A DNA stretch of 64,000 bases from Paenibacillus dendrobii (GTDB lineage: Bacteria; Bacillota; Bacilli; Paenibacillales; Paenibacillaceae). The DNA is taken from positions 2,604,001-2,668,000 of the forward strand of contig NZ_WUBI01000001.1 in the NCBI RefSeq assembly GCF_009807035.1, read 5' to 3'. This document shows positions 7,520-16,673 of this stretch, piece after piece (position 1 is the stretch's first letter; every line of letters starts with the position of its first letter). Made by a program: the position numbers and the translations under genes. The notes below the pieces were generated by a model, which saw nothing but the letters and a program-made list of their open reading frames with translations, had not been told where the DNA came from and did not search any database.

Positions 7520-8473
7520 ATGAACTCACCAACCATAGACTCTCCGCTTTTGTGGGGAGATAAAAGATTTCATACCTGGAATACAGAAATGCGCCGCGAG
7601 TTTGACGGAAAGGTCTTTAAAGTCATGCTCGATGCGGGCTTCACCTGTCCGAACCGCGACGGCACCATCGCCAGAGGCGGATGCACCTTCTGCAGCGCGA
7701 GAGGATCGGGAGATTTTGCCGGCAAGCGGCGGGACGATCTGGTGACCCAGTTCAACGATATTCGGGACAAACAGCATTTGAAGTGGCCGCATGCCAAATA
7801 CATCGGATATTTCCAGGCATATACCAATACGTATGCTCCGGTTGAAGAGCTGAGGGAATACTACGAAGTTATTTTGCAACAGCCGGGCGTGGTGGGATTA
7901 TCAATCGCGACTCGTCCTGATTGTCTTCCGGACGACGTCATCGAATATTTGGCCGAGCTGAACCAGCGGACATACTTGTGGGTGGAAATGGGACTGCAGA
8001 CGGTGCATGACTCGACCTCCGAGCTTATCAACCGGGCCCATGATACCCAATGTTTCATCGATGCTGTTGAAAAGCTCCGCAAGCATAACATCCGGGTATG
8101 TGCCCATATCATCTACGGTCTGCCTCAAGAAACGCACGAGATGATGCTTGAAACCGGCCGCGCCGTATCCAAAATGGATGTACAAGGGATCAAAATTCAC
8201 CTGCTGCATCTCATGAAGGGAACGCCCATGGTACGGCAGTACGAAGCCGGTCTCCTGCGCTTCCTGGAGCAGGACGAATACATCAAGCTGATCGTCGACA
8301 CGCTGGAAATGCTCCCTCCGGAAATGATCGTACACCGGCTCACCGGCGATGCACCGCGCAAACTGCTCATCGGACCGGTGTGGAGCATGAAGAAATGGGA
8401 AGTGCTAAACGGCATCGACGCCGAGCTCAAAGCACGCGATTCGTGGCAGGGTAAATATTGGAGGAATGCATAA
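7520..8473 (+). CDS. mnmL: Radical SAM protein MnmL (YtqA family)
   Basis: This 317-residue radical SAM protein carries its cluster cysteines at C43, C55 and C58 in CPNRDGTIARGGCTFC, the spacing typical of the YtqA/TIGR01212 group. In Bacillus, YtqA (MnmL) works with MnmM to convert cmnm5s2U to mnm5s2U at the tRNA wobble position. ATG at 7520 was preferred to 7499 because AAAAGGAG lies 7-8 nt before it. The next gene, mnmM, starts two bases after this stop, so the two are translationally coupled. The pair order is as in Bacillus. The chemistry comes from the family. Confidence 0.9.
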   Translation: MNSPTIDSPLLWGDKRFHTWNTEMRREFDGKVFKVMLDAGFTCPNRDGTIARGGCTFCSARGSGDFAGKRRDDLVTQFNDIRDKQHLKWPHAKYIGYFQAYTNTYAPVEELREYYEVILQQPGVVGLSIATRPDCLPDDVIEYLAELNQRTYLWVEMGLQTVHDSTSELINRAHDTQCFIDAVEKLRKHNIRVCAHIIYGLPQETHEMMLETGRAVSKMDVQGIKIHLLHLMKGTPMVRQYEAGLLRFLEQDEYIKLIVDTLEMLPPEMIVHRLTGDAPRKLLIGPVWSMKKWEVLNGIDAELKARDSWQGKYWRNA

Positions 8474-8475
8474 CC

Positions 8476-9060
8476 ATGGGCTTTTTATCAGTGCTCAGCT
8501 TTGCGCACAAGCAGATCGGAGAACGCCTCCAGCCTGGTGACGCAGCAATTGATGCCACGGTAGGTACAGGCGCCGATACGGCGTTTCTCGCGAAGGCAAT
8601 AGGCCCAAAAGGCTGTGTCTACGGCTTCGACATTCAGGAACAGGCGCTTGCGCTTGCCAAAGAGCGAATCTCCCGGGAGCCGGCTGACAGCCTGGCTTCC
8701 ATTTCCCTGTTTCTTGCGAGCCATGACCTTATGGAGCAATGGATCCCCGCCAAGATACAAGGCAGCATAGGCGCCATTATGTTTAATCTGGGTTATCTGC
8801 CTTCGCAGGATTCCGACAAAACCATTATCACGGAGGGCGACAGCACACTCCGCGCTTTGGAGTCGGCCTTATCGATGCTTCGTCCAAAGGGTATCATCAC
8901 CGTCGTGCTCTATCCAGGCCATGCCGGAGGAGACGCGGAAGCTGAGGCTGTCACGGCATGGGCTTCCGAACTGCCGCAGGATCGCTGCCAAACGGTGGTG
9001 TACAGGCAGCTCCAGCGCAGCGATTCTCCCTATGTCATCGCCATTGAAAAAAAGCGCTAA
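8476..9060 (+). CDS. mnmM: tRNA 5-aminomethyl-2-thiouridine methyltransferase MnmM (YtqB)
   Basis: A class I SAM methyltransferase of 194 residues with the motif DATVGTGADT at about 27-36 and a rRNA-methylase-like fold (GFDIQEQALALAKERI). MnmM adds the methyl group in the last step of mnm5s2U synthesis in Bacillus, after the radical SAM enzyme encoded just upstream. The start is ATG at 8476; GGAGG lies about 11 nt before it within the end of mnmL, and the two-base gap implies coupled translation. An upstream in-frame ATG at 8458 would overlap mnmL and lacks a ribosome-binding site. Confidence 0.9.
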   Translation: MGFLSVLSFAHKQIGERLQPGDAAIDATVGTGADTAFLAKAIGPKGCVYGFDIQEQALALAKERISREPADSLASISLFLASHDLMEQWIPAKIQGSIGAIMFNLGYLPSQDSDKTIITEGDSTLRALESALSMLRPKGIITVVLYPGHAGGDAEAEAVTAWASELPQDRCQTVVYRQLQRSDSPYVIAIEKKR

Positions 9061-9155
9061 ACCGCAGTGACACATCCTATCATGTGCACCTCAACATAGA
9101 TATAAGCGGTTTGATTCATCCATCAGATGATTGACCACGAAAGGAAGATGCAACT

Positions 9156-10127
9156 ATGACACAACCGTATCCATTACAATTTCAACCCGAGTTCAAAGAA
9201 CGCGTCTGGGGCGGTCGCGCCCTGGAGCAATTTGGCCTCACCCCACCCGAAGGACATATCGGCGAAGGTTGGATGATCGCCGACCATCCGAACGGCACGA
9301 CCACCGTCGTCAACGGCGAGCTTGCCGGACAGGGACTTGATCAAATCCGTGAGCAACTGGGTAAAGAATGGTTTGGCAGTAAAGGTTTTTCCGAAAAAAA
9401 CGGACGCTTCCCTCTGCTCATCAAGCTACTGGACTGCAATGACAACCTGTCCGTTCAGGTGCACCCTACCGATGACTACGAAGGTCTTCCCAAGGGCGAG
9501 CTTGGCAAAACGGAAATGTGGTATGTTCTCGATGCCAAACCGGACGCCAAAATCATCTACGGCCTGAAAGACGGAGTTACCCGCGAAAGCATGAAAGAAG
9601 CACTGGAAAATGGAACCGTCATGGATACGCTCCGTGAAGTACCCGTTGCCGCAGGAGACACGTTTTATATTCCGGCCGGTACCGTGCATGCGCTATGCGC
9701 CGGAGTGGTCGTTGCGGAAATCCAGCAGAACTCGGATACGACATACCGGATCTACGATTACGATCGCCCAGGACTCGACGGCAAACCCCGTGAGCTTCAT
9801 ATCGAGGATTCCTTGAATGTTACTGCGTTTGAAGGCTCCGGCGCCACGACTATGAAAACAGACGGCCTTGCTGCCGGCGAGTGGCTGCAGTTGGCCAAAT
9901 CCCCTTACTTCATCGTCGAAAAAGGGATTGTAGAAAGCGCTTGGAGTCTTCAGACCACGCCTGCAAGCTTTACCATTCTGGTCATCTGTGACGGAAACGG
10001 CACCTTGGGCTGGAACGGCGGATCTCTGGAATACAAAGCGGGACAATGCTTCCTTCTTCCGGCCAATCTGGGTTCTTATACATTGGAAGGAAACGCAACG
10101 GTGCTTCGTTCATATTTGCCGGAATAA
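9156..10127 (+). CDS. manA: Mannose-6-phosphate isomerase, class I
   Basis: The 323-residue product interconverts mannose 6-phosphate and fructose 6-phosphate. It begins with PEFKERVWGG, and has zinc-site elements VQVHPTDDY, GKTEMWYVLD and AGTVHALCAG, in the order seen in the short Bacillus-type type I enzymes. An AGGAAG ribosome-binding site precedes the ATG. It stands between mnmM and a hydrolase gene on the same strand, with 95-bp and 65-bp gaps; there is no sugar transporter beside it, so it is probably housekeeping. Confidence 0.95.
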   Translation: MTQPYPLQFQPEFKERVWGGRALEQFGLTPPEGHIGEGWMIADHPNGTTTVVNGELAGQGLDQIREQLGKEWFGSKGFSEKNGRFPLLIKLLDCNDNLSVQVHPTDDYEGLPKGELGKTEMWYVLDAKPDAKIIYGLKDGVTRESMKEALENGTVMDTLREVPVAAGDTFYIPAGTVHALCAGVVVAEIQQNSDTTYRIYDYDRPGLDGKPRELHIEDSLNVTAFEGSGATTMKTDGLAAGEWLQLAKSPYFIVEKGIVESAWSLQTTPASFTILVICDGNGTLGWNGGSLEYKAGQCFLLPANLGSYTLEGNATVLRSYLPE

Positions 10128-10192
10128 TCCTTAGCTGTCTTAAAGAAGCATAGATTAAACTATTCAAGTCCCGAATGAACGATGGGGGAGTG

Positions 10193-11155
10193 ATGAGCTT
10201 GCATGAGCAAATCTTTACGCTGTCCGGACCGCATGGAGCGGAAATACAGGTTTACGAGTGGCTCCCTTCTGAAGGCACCGCCGTCAAGGCTGTACTTCAG
10301 ATCTCCCACGGCATGTGTGAAACAGCCGAACGCTACAGGCGCTTTGCGGAAGCACTGGCTCAGGCCGGTTATGCCGTCTATGCTCCGGACCAGCGTGGAC
10401 ACGGGCTCACTGCCGGTTCGGCCGAGCAGCTTGGGCATGTCGGAGAAAACGGTTTTCAGCTTATGGTTCAGGATCTGGTCCAGTTGGGCATCCAAGTGAG
10501 AAGCAATCATCCCGGCGTGCCCCTATTTCTGATGGGGCACAGCATGGGATCATTCCTTGTCCAAAAGGTGATCATGACAAAGTCCGAGGGCTTTGACGGT
10601 TTTATATTATCCGGTACGAATGGCCCGCGCGGAATGCTGCGTGCCGGCAAAACCCTCGCTTCCCTGCAGAGCAAGCTCCTTGGAGAATCCCACCGCAGCA
10701 TGATGATGAATGCGGTTGTCTTCGGCGGGTTCAACCGTTCCTTCTCCAAGCCCCGCACTCCTTTTGACTGGTTGTCACGGGACCCGAATGAAGTCGACCG
10801 ATACATTGAGGATCCGTTCTGCGGGGCAATCTGTACGGCTTCCTTCTTCCGCGATTTCTTCGGATTGCTGCAGGATATCCAGCAGCCTGAAGGCTACGCA
10901 GGCATTCCGAGGCATAAGCCTATCTACCTGTTCAGCGGCGCGAATGATCCGGTAGGAATGAACGGTGACGGCGTTCGCCGCCTGGAAGCCGTTTATCGGA
11001 AACTCGGCATTTCCGATGTGGAATGCCGCCTGTACCCGGATGGCCGCCATGAAATGCTGAACGAGATTAACCGTGATGAAGTGACAAGCGACGTGCAGGA
11101 TTGGTTAGACCGTCATATTTCGGCTGAAGTCCCCTTCCAGTCATCAACGACTTAG
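10193..11155 (+). CDS. Alpha/beta hydrolase, monoacylglycerol-lipase-like
   Basis: The product has the serine-aminopeptidase/lysophospholipase S33 layout: oxyanion region LQISHGMCE, YAPDQRGHGLT, nucleophile elbow LMGHSMGSF, acid in LFSGANDPVG and catalytic His in PDGRHEML. It probably hydrolyses monoglycerides, lysophospholipids or related esters in the cytoplasm. The start is unsure: GGGGGAG lies close before ATG 10193 and 8 nt before TTG 10199, while ATG 10175 has no ribosome-binding site. A strong terminator follows, making it the end of its transcript. Confidence 0.85.
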   Translation: MSLHEQIFTLSGPHGAEIQVYEWLPSEGTAVKAVLQISHGMCETAERYRRFAEALAQAGYAVYAPDQRGHGLTAGSAEQLGHVGENGFQLMVQDLVQLGIQVRSNHPGVPLFLMGHSMGSFLVQKVIMTKSEGFDGFILSGTNGPRGMLRAGKTLASLQSKLLGESHRSMMMNAVVFGGFNRSFSKPRTPFDWLSRDPNEVDRYIEDPFCGAICTASFFRDFFGLLQDIQQPEGYAGIPRHKPIYLFSGANDPVGMNGDGVRRLEAVYRKLGISDVECRLYPDGRHEMLNEINRDEVTSDVQDWLDRHISAEVPFQSSTT

Positions 11156-11180
11156 TCGGCTTATCTGTGCTTCTTTGGCA

Positions 11181-11238
11181 AAAAAACGCTCCTGGTTTCG
11201 TGGAAGTCCATTCCTCCACGAGCCAAGAGCGTTTTTTT
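11181..11238. terminator. Bidirectional terminator
   Basis: ACGCTC/GAGCGT and TCGTGGA/TCCACGA arms form a long stem flanked by A and T runs. It separates the hydrolase gene from the convergent radical SAM gene. Confidence 0.9.
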
Positions 11239-11266
11239 ATTATTCAAAAGTGGATTTCACTGTGAC

Positions 11267-13051
11267 TTACACGGCAGCCGAATCGGCCGATGCCAAATCC
11301 ATCGTATAGTAGACCGCCTGCTCGCTGTCATCCTGCTGATACAGTACCATCAGCAGCTGCTGAACGGTGTCCTCTCCCTCTGCCGAATCGCCCGTGCCGC
11401 CTGCAAGCACGCTCTCTAGTGAGAATGGCAGCACTTCCAGCACCGCATGCTTTTGCAGCTCGCGTTCACTGAGCTGAAGCTCCGCGAAGCTGCCGGATAC
11501 CGTCTCAGGATGTTCCAGGACCGCCCGCATGAACGAGCTCCATTCATCCTTGTTGATCGGCGATTCCCACCAGATTTTGCGTGGTTTGTATTTATGATTC
11601 AGGAAGTAATCAAGCTTCATCAGCCCCAGCACCACATCCATCCGCTTGACTCCGCGATGTGTGAGGAAAGCTGAAAGCCGCATGAACAGATCCTCCAGCT
11701 GATGGCCGATTTTTTGCCAGCCCTGCCCTTCCCAGTAATCCCCGAACTCTTGGAAGAAGTCAAACGGCGACTCGAATTCATGCTTCATCAAATAATTCAG
11801 CGTATGATCCAAGCGATGGGCATTCCAATATTTCTCCAGAACGTCTTCCAGCCGCTTCAAACGTACGATATCTCCAAAAGGAAGCTTATGGCTTCCAAGA
11901 ATCTCATATGGAGCCTGGTCCATATAGGAATAATCATATTTTTCCGCATTCAACCTAAGTCCGGTTCCTCGCAGCATTTTCAAGAATCCCAGCTGAAGCT
12001 CTTCAGGTCTGAGCGCGAATACGTCATTAAAGGTTTTGCGGAACGTATCGTAATCTTCCTCCGGAAGGCCGGCAATCAAGTCCAGATGCTGCGCGATTCG
12101 GCCACTGTTCTTGATGATATTGACGGTCCGCGATAGCTTCTCGAAGTTCTGGCGGCGTTTGACCAGCACATTCGTCGGATCGTTCGTGGATTGCACCCCG
12201 ATTTCAAAGCGGAAAATCCCCTCCGGGGCGTTATCCGCCAAAAATTGAAGCACCTCCGGCCGCATGATATCCGCCGTGATTTCGAACTGGAATATGCAGC
12301 CCCGATTATGTTCGATCAGGAACTTGAACATTTCCATCGCGTATGTGTGATTGATGTTAAACGTGCGGTCCAGAAATTTAATGACTTTGGCGCCGTTGTC
12401 GATCAAATACGTAATATCCGCCTTCACCCGTTCGATATCGTAATAGCGTACACCGTTTTCGATGCTCGACAGACAGAACTGGCATTGGAACGGGCAGCCC
12501 CGGCTGGTTTCGAAATAAACGATTCGTTTGCCGAGATTCGGAATATCTTCTTGGAAGCGATGCGGCGACGGAAGTAAATCCAGCTCGCTTTTCGGACGGG
12601 GAGGATTGATAATCACCTCTTCCCCTTTCCGATACGCTATCCCGTAAACAAAATGATATTTTCGGTCGCCCTCGATCACTTGCAGCAGATGATGAAACGT
12701 CTCTTCGCCTTCGCCCATTACGATAAAATCGACGCCCTGCGCGCGTTCCATCCAGTAGCCTGTATCATAGGAAACTTCTGGACCGCCGAGAATAATCTTT
12801 ACTTCAGGCATGACCTTTCTGACAATGTCTATCACCCGGAGAGTTTCTTCGATATTCCAGATATAACAAGAGAATCCGATCACATCGGGCTTTCTCTGAA
12901 ACAGATCCGAGACGATATTCATCACCGGATCCTTGATGGTATATTCGGTCAACTCGATATCAAATTCGTGCTCGCTATATGCCTTAAGCAGGCGGATTGC
13001 CAGCGAGGTATGAATGAATTTGGCGTTTAACGTCGTTAAAATGACTTTCAT
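11267..13051 (-). CDS. B12-binding domain radical SAM protein (DUF4080)
   Basis: The 594-residue protein has an N-terminal cobalamin-binding-like domain (about 1-130, with VIGFSCYIWN and IILGGPEVSYD), a radical SAM domain whose cluster motif is CPFQCQFC at C186, C190 and C193, and a C-terminal DUF4080-type region. Such proteins are widespread in Firmicutes, and their substrate is not known to me. The frame starts with ATG at 13051. The recQ stop lies only 18 bp upstream on the same strand, so co-transcription with recQ is likely. Confidence 0.88.
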   Translation of the reverse strand: MKVILTTLNAKFIHTSLAIRLLKAYSEHEFDIELTEYTIKDPVMNIVSDLFQRKPDVIGFSCYIWNIEETLRVIDIVRKVMPEVKIILGGPEVSYDTGYWMERAQGVDFIVMGEGEETFHHLLQVIEGDRKYHFVYGIAYRKGEEVIINPPRPKSELDLLPSPHRFQEDIPNLGKRIVYFETSRGCPFQCQFCLSSIENGVRYYDIERVKADITYLIDNGAKVIKFLDRTFNINHTYAMEMFKFLIEHNRGCIFQFEITADIMRPEVLQFLADNAPEGIFRFEIGVQSTNDPTNVLVKRRQNFEKLSRTVNIIKNSGRIAQHLDLIAGLPEEDYDTFRKTFNDVFALRPEELQLGFLKMLRGTGLRLNAEKYDYSYMDQAPYEILGSHKLPFGDIVRLKRLEDVLEKYWNAHRLDHTLNYLMKHEFESPFDFFQEFGDYWEGQGWQKIGHQLEDLFMRLSAFLTHRGVKRMDVVLGLMKLDYFLNHKYKPRKIWWESPINKDEWSSFMRAVLEHPETVSGSFAELQLSERELQKHAVLEVLPFSLESVLAGGTGDSAEGEDTVQQLLMVLYQQDDSEQAVYYTMDLASADSAAV

Positions 13052-13069
13052 GGATTCACGTTCCTTCTG

Positions 13070-14932
13070 TTATTCATAATCGCTATCGTACCGGTCATCA
13101 CCCTGCTCCCTGAAAAAATCAAGGAACGGTTTGCCGTATTTGCGGAATTTCACTTCACCAACGCCTTTAACGTTCAGCATTTCATCTTCTGTCTGCGGAC
13201 ATACCACGCTCATCTCCCGCAGCGTCGCATCATTGAAAATAATATAGGACGGCACATGCTCACGGCCAGCAAGCTCGCGCCGGATCAGGCGCAGCTGCTC
13301 GAATACCGTCTCGTTGACAGCCGATTGCGAATGATCATGCCTGCGCGAGCCTCCGGAACGGCCGTTTGCAACTTCGGCAGCACCTTTGGCCGGCATGCGC
13401 TGCATTACCTTGCGTTGACCCTTCAGTACATCCGCTGCCAGCGGCTGCAATTTGAGTACCGGATACTGACCTTCGGATAACATAAGGTAACCTTCCGAAG
13501 CCATAACGTTAATGATCTCCGAAATCTCTTTTTCCGTCCGGCTGGACATCGCCCCGTAAGTCGACAGATCATCGAATCCGTACTGGAGCACCTTTTTATT
13601 GCGCGAGCCTTTAAGCACAGACGCCACCATGGATACCCCGAAGCGTTCACGCATGCGATGGATGCAGGAAAAGATTTTTTGCGCGTCGATCGTCATATCT
13701 ACAAGCTCACGTTCGTCCGTACAGGAGCTGCATATGCCGCATGGCTTATCCGGATGCTCCTCTCCAAAATAATCCAGCATCGCATTGCGAAGGCATCTTG
13801 TCGTGTAGCAGTAATCAACCATCTGCTGGAGCTTACGATATTCATTATGCTTGCGGTCCGAATCCTGCGGGTTCTGCTCAATCAGGAACTTTTGCGTTAT
13901 GATGTCCTGAGCGCTGAACAAGAGAATGCATTGGCTCGGTTCACCATCACGTCCCGCACGTCCGGCTTCCTGTATATATGCCTCCATGTTCTTCGGCATA
14001 CTGAAATGAATGACATATCTCACATTGGACTTGTCGATCCCCATGCCGAAGGCATTGGTCGCCACAATTACCCGGATATCATCGTACAGAAATGCCTCCT
14101 GGCTTGCAGCCCGCTCATCATCGGTCATGCCCGCATGATATCTTCCCGCAGCAATCCCCGCGCTTCTCAGACGTTCGTATAAATCATCCACGTCCTTGCG
14201 GGTTGCGGCATAGATAATTCCGGACTGATGCGAATGCGCCTCGGCATACTTCATCACAAATTCGCGTTTGTTCTCACCGCGCAGGACCGACATCGCCAGA
14301 TTATCGCGGCTTAGTCCTGTCACGAATACTTCGGGCTGCTCCAGATGCAGCAGCCTCACCATATCCTCCGTTACTTCCGGCGTCGCAGTTGCCGTAAATG
14401 CGGCCACAATCGGACGTTCCGGGAGGCTATGCACGAATGGAGCCACCGACAGATAGCTAGTCCGGAAATCATGCCCCCACTGCGACACGCAGTGCGCTTC
14501 GTCGACTGCCACGCAGGATATGGACAAAGCGCTCATTTCGTCCCGGAACCAGTCCACTTCCAGCCGCTCGGGAGCGACATACAGCAGCTTTAGGTCCCCG
14601 CGCTTCGCTGCACGAATCCGTTCATTCACTTCTTTACCGCTCAGCGTGCTGTTGATATACGCGGCCGAAATGCCCATTGCCGTCAGCGCGTCCACCTGAT
14701 CCTTCATTAGCGAGATCAAAGGCGACACGACCAGCGTCAGCCCGGGCAGCATAAGGGCAGGAATTTGGTAACAGATCGATTTCCCCCCGCCTGTCGGCAT
14801 AATCCCCAGCGTATCGCTTCCATCCAGCAGGCTGTGGACGATTCTTTTCTGGCCCTCCCGAAAATCCGGATAGCCATAATAGGTTTGCAGCAGCTGCTGC
14901 GCCCGTTCCAGCTTCATCGTTTCTACACTCAT
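13070..14932 (-). CDS. recQ: ATP-dependent DNA helicase RecQ
   Basis: RecQ unwinds DNA 3'-5' during recombination repair. Visible features: Walker A PTGGGKS (46-52), DEAH at 144-147, HDFRTSY, QEAGRAGRDG (motif VI), the RQC zinc cysteines in CGICSSC, and a C-terminal HRDC domain (about 540-600, from HVPSYIIFNDATLREMS). Length is 620 residues, slightly above the Bacillus RecQ range. A small hairpin with T6 (AACGTC/GACGTT, near 14968-14990) lies in its leader. The radical SAM gene follows 18 bp downstream. Confidence 0.95.
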   Translation of the reverse strand: MSVETMKLERAQQLLQTYYGYPDFREGQKRIVHSLLDGSDTLGIMPTGGGKSICYQIPALMLPGLTLVVSPLISLMKDQVDALTAMGISAAYINSTLSGKEVNERIRAAKRGDLKLLYVAPERLEVDWFRDEMSALSISCVAVDEAHCVSQWGHDFRTSYLSVAPFVHSLPERPIVAAFTATATPEVTEDMVRLLHLEQPEVFVTGLSRDNLAMSVLRGENKREFVMKYAEAHSHQSGIIYAATRKDVDDLYERLRSAGIAAGRYHAGMTDDERAASQEAFLYDDIRVIVATNAFGMGIDKSNVRYVIHFSMPKNMEAYIQEAGRAGRDGEPSQCILLFSAQDIITQKFLIEQNPQDSDRKHNEYRKLQQMVDYCYTTRCLRNAMLDYFGEEHPDKPCGICSSCTDERELVDMTIDAQKIFSCIHRMRERFGVSMVASVLKGSRNKKVLQYGFDDLSTYGAMSSRTEKEISEIINVMASEGYLMLSEGQYPVLKLQPLAADVLKGQRKVMQRMPAKGAAEVANGRSGGSRRHDHSQSAVNETVFEQLRLIRRELAGREHVPSYIIFNDATLREMSVVCPQTEDEMLNVKGVGEVKFRKYGKPFLDFFREQGDDRYDSDYE

Positions 14933-15185
14933 GAATTATTGAACTCCTAACGAAATCTATTGAAATTAAAAAACGTCTATCGACGTTCCTTCAAAGAAGA
15001 CAGACCGCTATAGATGTAGTTTCATGTAGATATAAGGATACGACCACTTCGAAGTTCATATTTTCTTATATCTTCTTAAAAGCAATATATCTACTCCAAA
15101 AATAAAATACTCTCCTTAAGTTTAACGGGCTTTACAGGAATGAGCAACCGCATGTACATTTTTTGGGAATGAGCACGAGAACTGC
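14933..15185. other. AT-rich gap upstream of recQ
   Basis: About 250 bp without a convincing gene. It holds the recQ ribosome-binding region and, at 14968-14990, a short perfect hairpin followed on the minus strand by T6. Such a hairpin upstream of recQ could be a weak attenuator; nothing else was recognised. Confidence 0.4.
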
Positions 15186-15216
15186 AAAAAAAGCCGGCAT
15201 TCCAGCTGCCGGCTTC
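15186..15216 (-). terminator. Terminator of the 15235-16064 gene pair
   Basis: AAGCCGGCA pairs with TGCCGGCTT; on the minus strand it ends in a T7 run, 19 bp after the stop of the 178-residue gene. Confidence 0.88.
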
Positions 15217-15234
15217 TATTCCGGAAATACGCTT

Positions 15235-15771
15235 CTACGCGTCTTTCTTCTCTTCTCCCGCCACATCCCACCGGCTCCGGTGCTTTTCCAGCAGCGGGTG
15301 CAGGCGGTCTGGCTTGTCCGCCAGGATGAGTCGCAGTTTGACGATCCACTCGGCAAAGGATGAATAAGACGCAAATAAATTGGCCATATCCGCGGTCAGA
15401 TACAGTAAATGCGGAGCAGGAAATTTGTCCGTCAAATGACGCAGGGCCGTATCCATGGGAGTGTATTTTTTTCGCTTCGCCTCAAAGCTCTCAATGATGG
15501 CGGCAGAGCCGCGATCCTGCTTCCAGCTTTCGAGCTGTTGCTCACGTTTGTAATAGGAACGGACCGGATGCTTCTGCATGCGTCTTACCGTTTCTTCATG
15601 CAACGGGTACAGCACGAATTTGGAAAAATTCCGTTCCTCCGCCGTTTTCTCCGCATTATCCAACGCTTCGTCAGCTATATCCTCAAATGTATCGTAATAG
15701 ATCAGCGTGCCCCTGTACTCTTCTTTAGGAGGCTCGTATCCATAAGGGACGGACGTAACGGTATGCTTCAT
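15235..15771 (-). CDS. Uncharacterised 178-residue protein
   Basis: No family was recognised. The protein is soluble, charged and mainly helical, starting HTVTSVPYGYEPPKEEYRG after Met, with a Lys/Arg-rich centre and a tail ending EEKKDA. There is no signal peptide or membrane helix. Its ATG overlaps the TGA of the upstream DUF6509-like gene by four bases, so the two are translationally coupled and probably act together. A terminator follows directly. Confidence 0.75.
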   Translation of the reverse strand: MKHTVTSVPYGYEPPKEEYRGTLIYYDTFEDIADEALDNAEKTAEERNFSKFVLYPLHEETVRRMQKHPVRSYYKREQQLESWKQDRGSAAIIESFEAKRKKYTPMDTALRHLTDKFPAPHLLYLTADMANLFASYSSFAEWIVKLRLILADKPDRLHPLLEKHRSRWDVAGEEKKDA

Positions 15772-16064
15772 TCCTCTGCATCTCCCAGATGCTCCCGGCA
15801 GAATGTCTCAATGGCCTGTACTTCTTCATCTTCAAGATCAAAATCAAGATAGAGGTCGGTCGACTTCTCGTACAAGTCGTATTTGACGAGACCCCCGCCC
15901 TCTTCCTGTTCGTTATATATTGCCCGGACATACAGTCCGTTCTCTGAATAGAGCTCATCATCATCAGGGACTTCAATGTCCAATTTGTATTCATAACGCT
16001 TTCCCGCCAAAATGCGGAACGGGTCCTTAATATGCTCCACTTGAAATTCCGTGATCGTCAGCAT
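15768..16064 (-). CDS. DUF6509-like small acidic protein
   Basis: A 98-residue acidic protein with HIKDPFRILAGKRYEYKLDI, then EVPDDDELYSENGLYVRA and a C-terminal YLDFDLEDEEVQAIETFCRE. This pattern matches what I recall of the small DUF6509 family found in Bacillales; its function is unknown. It is the first gene of a two-gene operon with a four-base overlap to the 178-residue gene. No membrane segment. Confidence 0.72.
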   Translation of the reverse strand: MLTITEFQVEHIKDPFRILAGKRYEYKLDIEVPDDDELYSENGLYVRAIYNEQEEGGGLVKYDLYEKSTDLYLDFDLEDEEVQAIETFCREHLGDAEE

Positions 16065-16226
16065 GTTGTCATCCTTTCCAACTCGTTTATCATCTATGTC
16101 GTTTATCGATTCTCCAGGCCATATTCTGCCATTACCCTTATTCTAACAGACATCGGGCAGAACATTCACGTTTCTGGGCTACCGCTGCATATATTACCCC
16201 AAATAGACCAGACGGGGGAACTTTAG

Positions 16227-16499
16227 ATGATATACGCAATCATGCAGCTCATTGGCGGACTCATTCTGGCGGTTGGCTGGATTCCGCAGATCATTCAAAT
16301 TTTGCGTACCAAATCCGTAAAAGATCTGAATATTAAAACATTCCTGTTCCTTGTAACCGGCATCGCCCTGATGGAGGTATATGCCGTCCATATTGCGCTG
16401 GGCGGCGTCGGTTTTGCATTTCTGATTACGAACTCCATCTCGCTTCTCATTATGCTCACGATCCTCGGCTGCATTCTCAGATATCGAAAAGAAAGTTAA
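16227..16499 (+). CDS. PQ-loop (SemiSWEET-like) transporter
   Basis: A 90-residue membrane protein with three predicted helices (about 4-22, 36-56, 62-84) and the PQ motif in GWIPQIIQILRTKSVKDLN. This is one half-transporter unit; relatives dimerise to move small sugars. The substrate is not predictable here. The last helix is followed by a short basic tail (RYRKES), consistent with a cytoplasmic end. Confidence 0.83.
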   Translation: MIYAIMQLIGGLILAVGWIPQIIQILRTKSVKDLNIKTFLFLVTGIALMEVYAVHIALGGVGFAFLITNSISLLIMLTILGCILRYRKES

Positions 16500-16673
16500 C
16501 CGCACCGTTGCAGTTCCCAACTGAAGCAAGACTGCATTAGCCGATCTTTTGTTAAGGATGAAAATTTAAATTTAATGCTTGGAATGAGGAATGGCACAGC
16601 GGTCCCCCCTGCCCCCAAGTAAGATGTTATTAGGAATAATCATTCCTTCAGCAGAATTTAGGGGGGAACGAAG

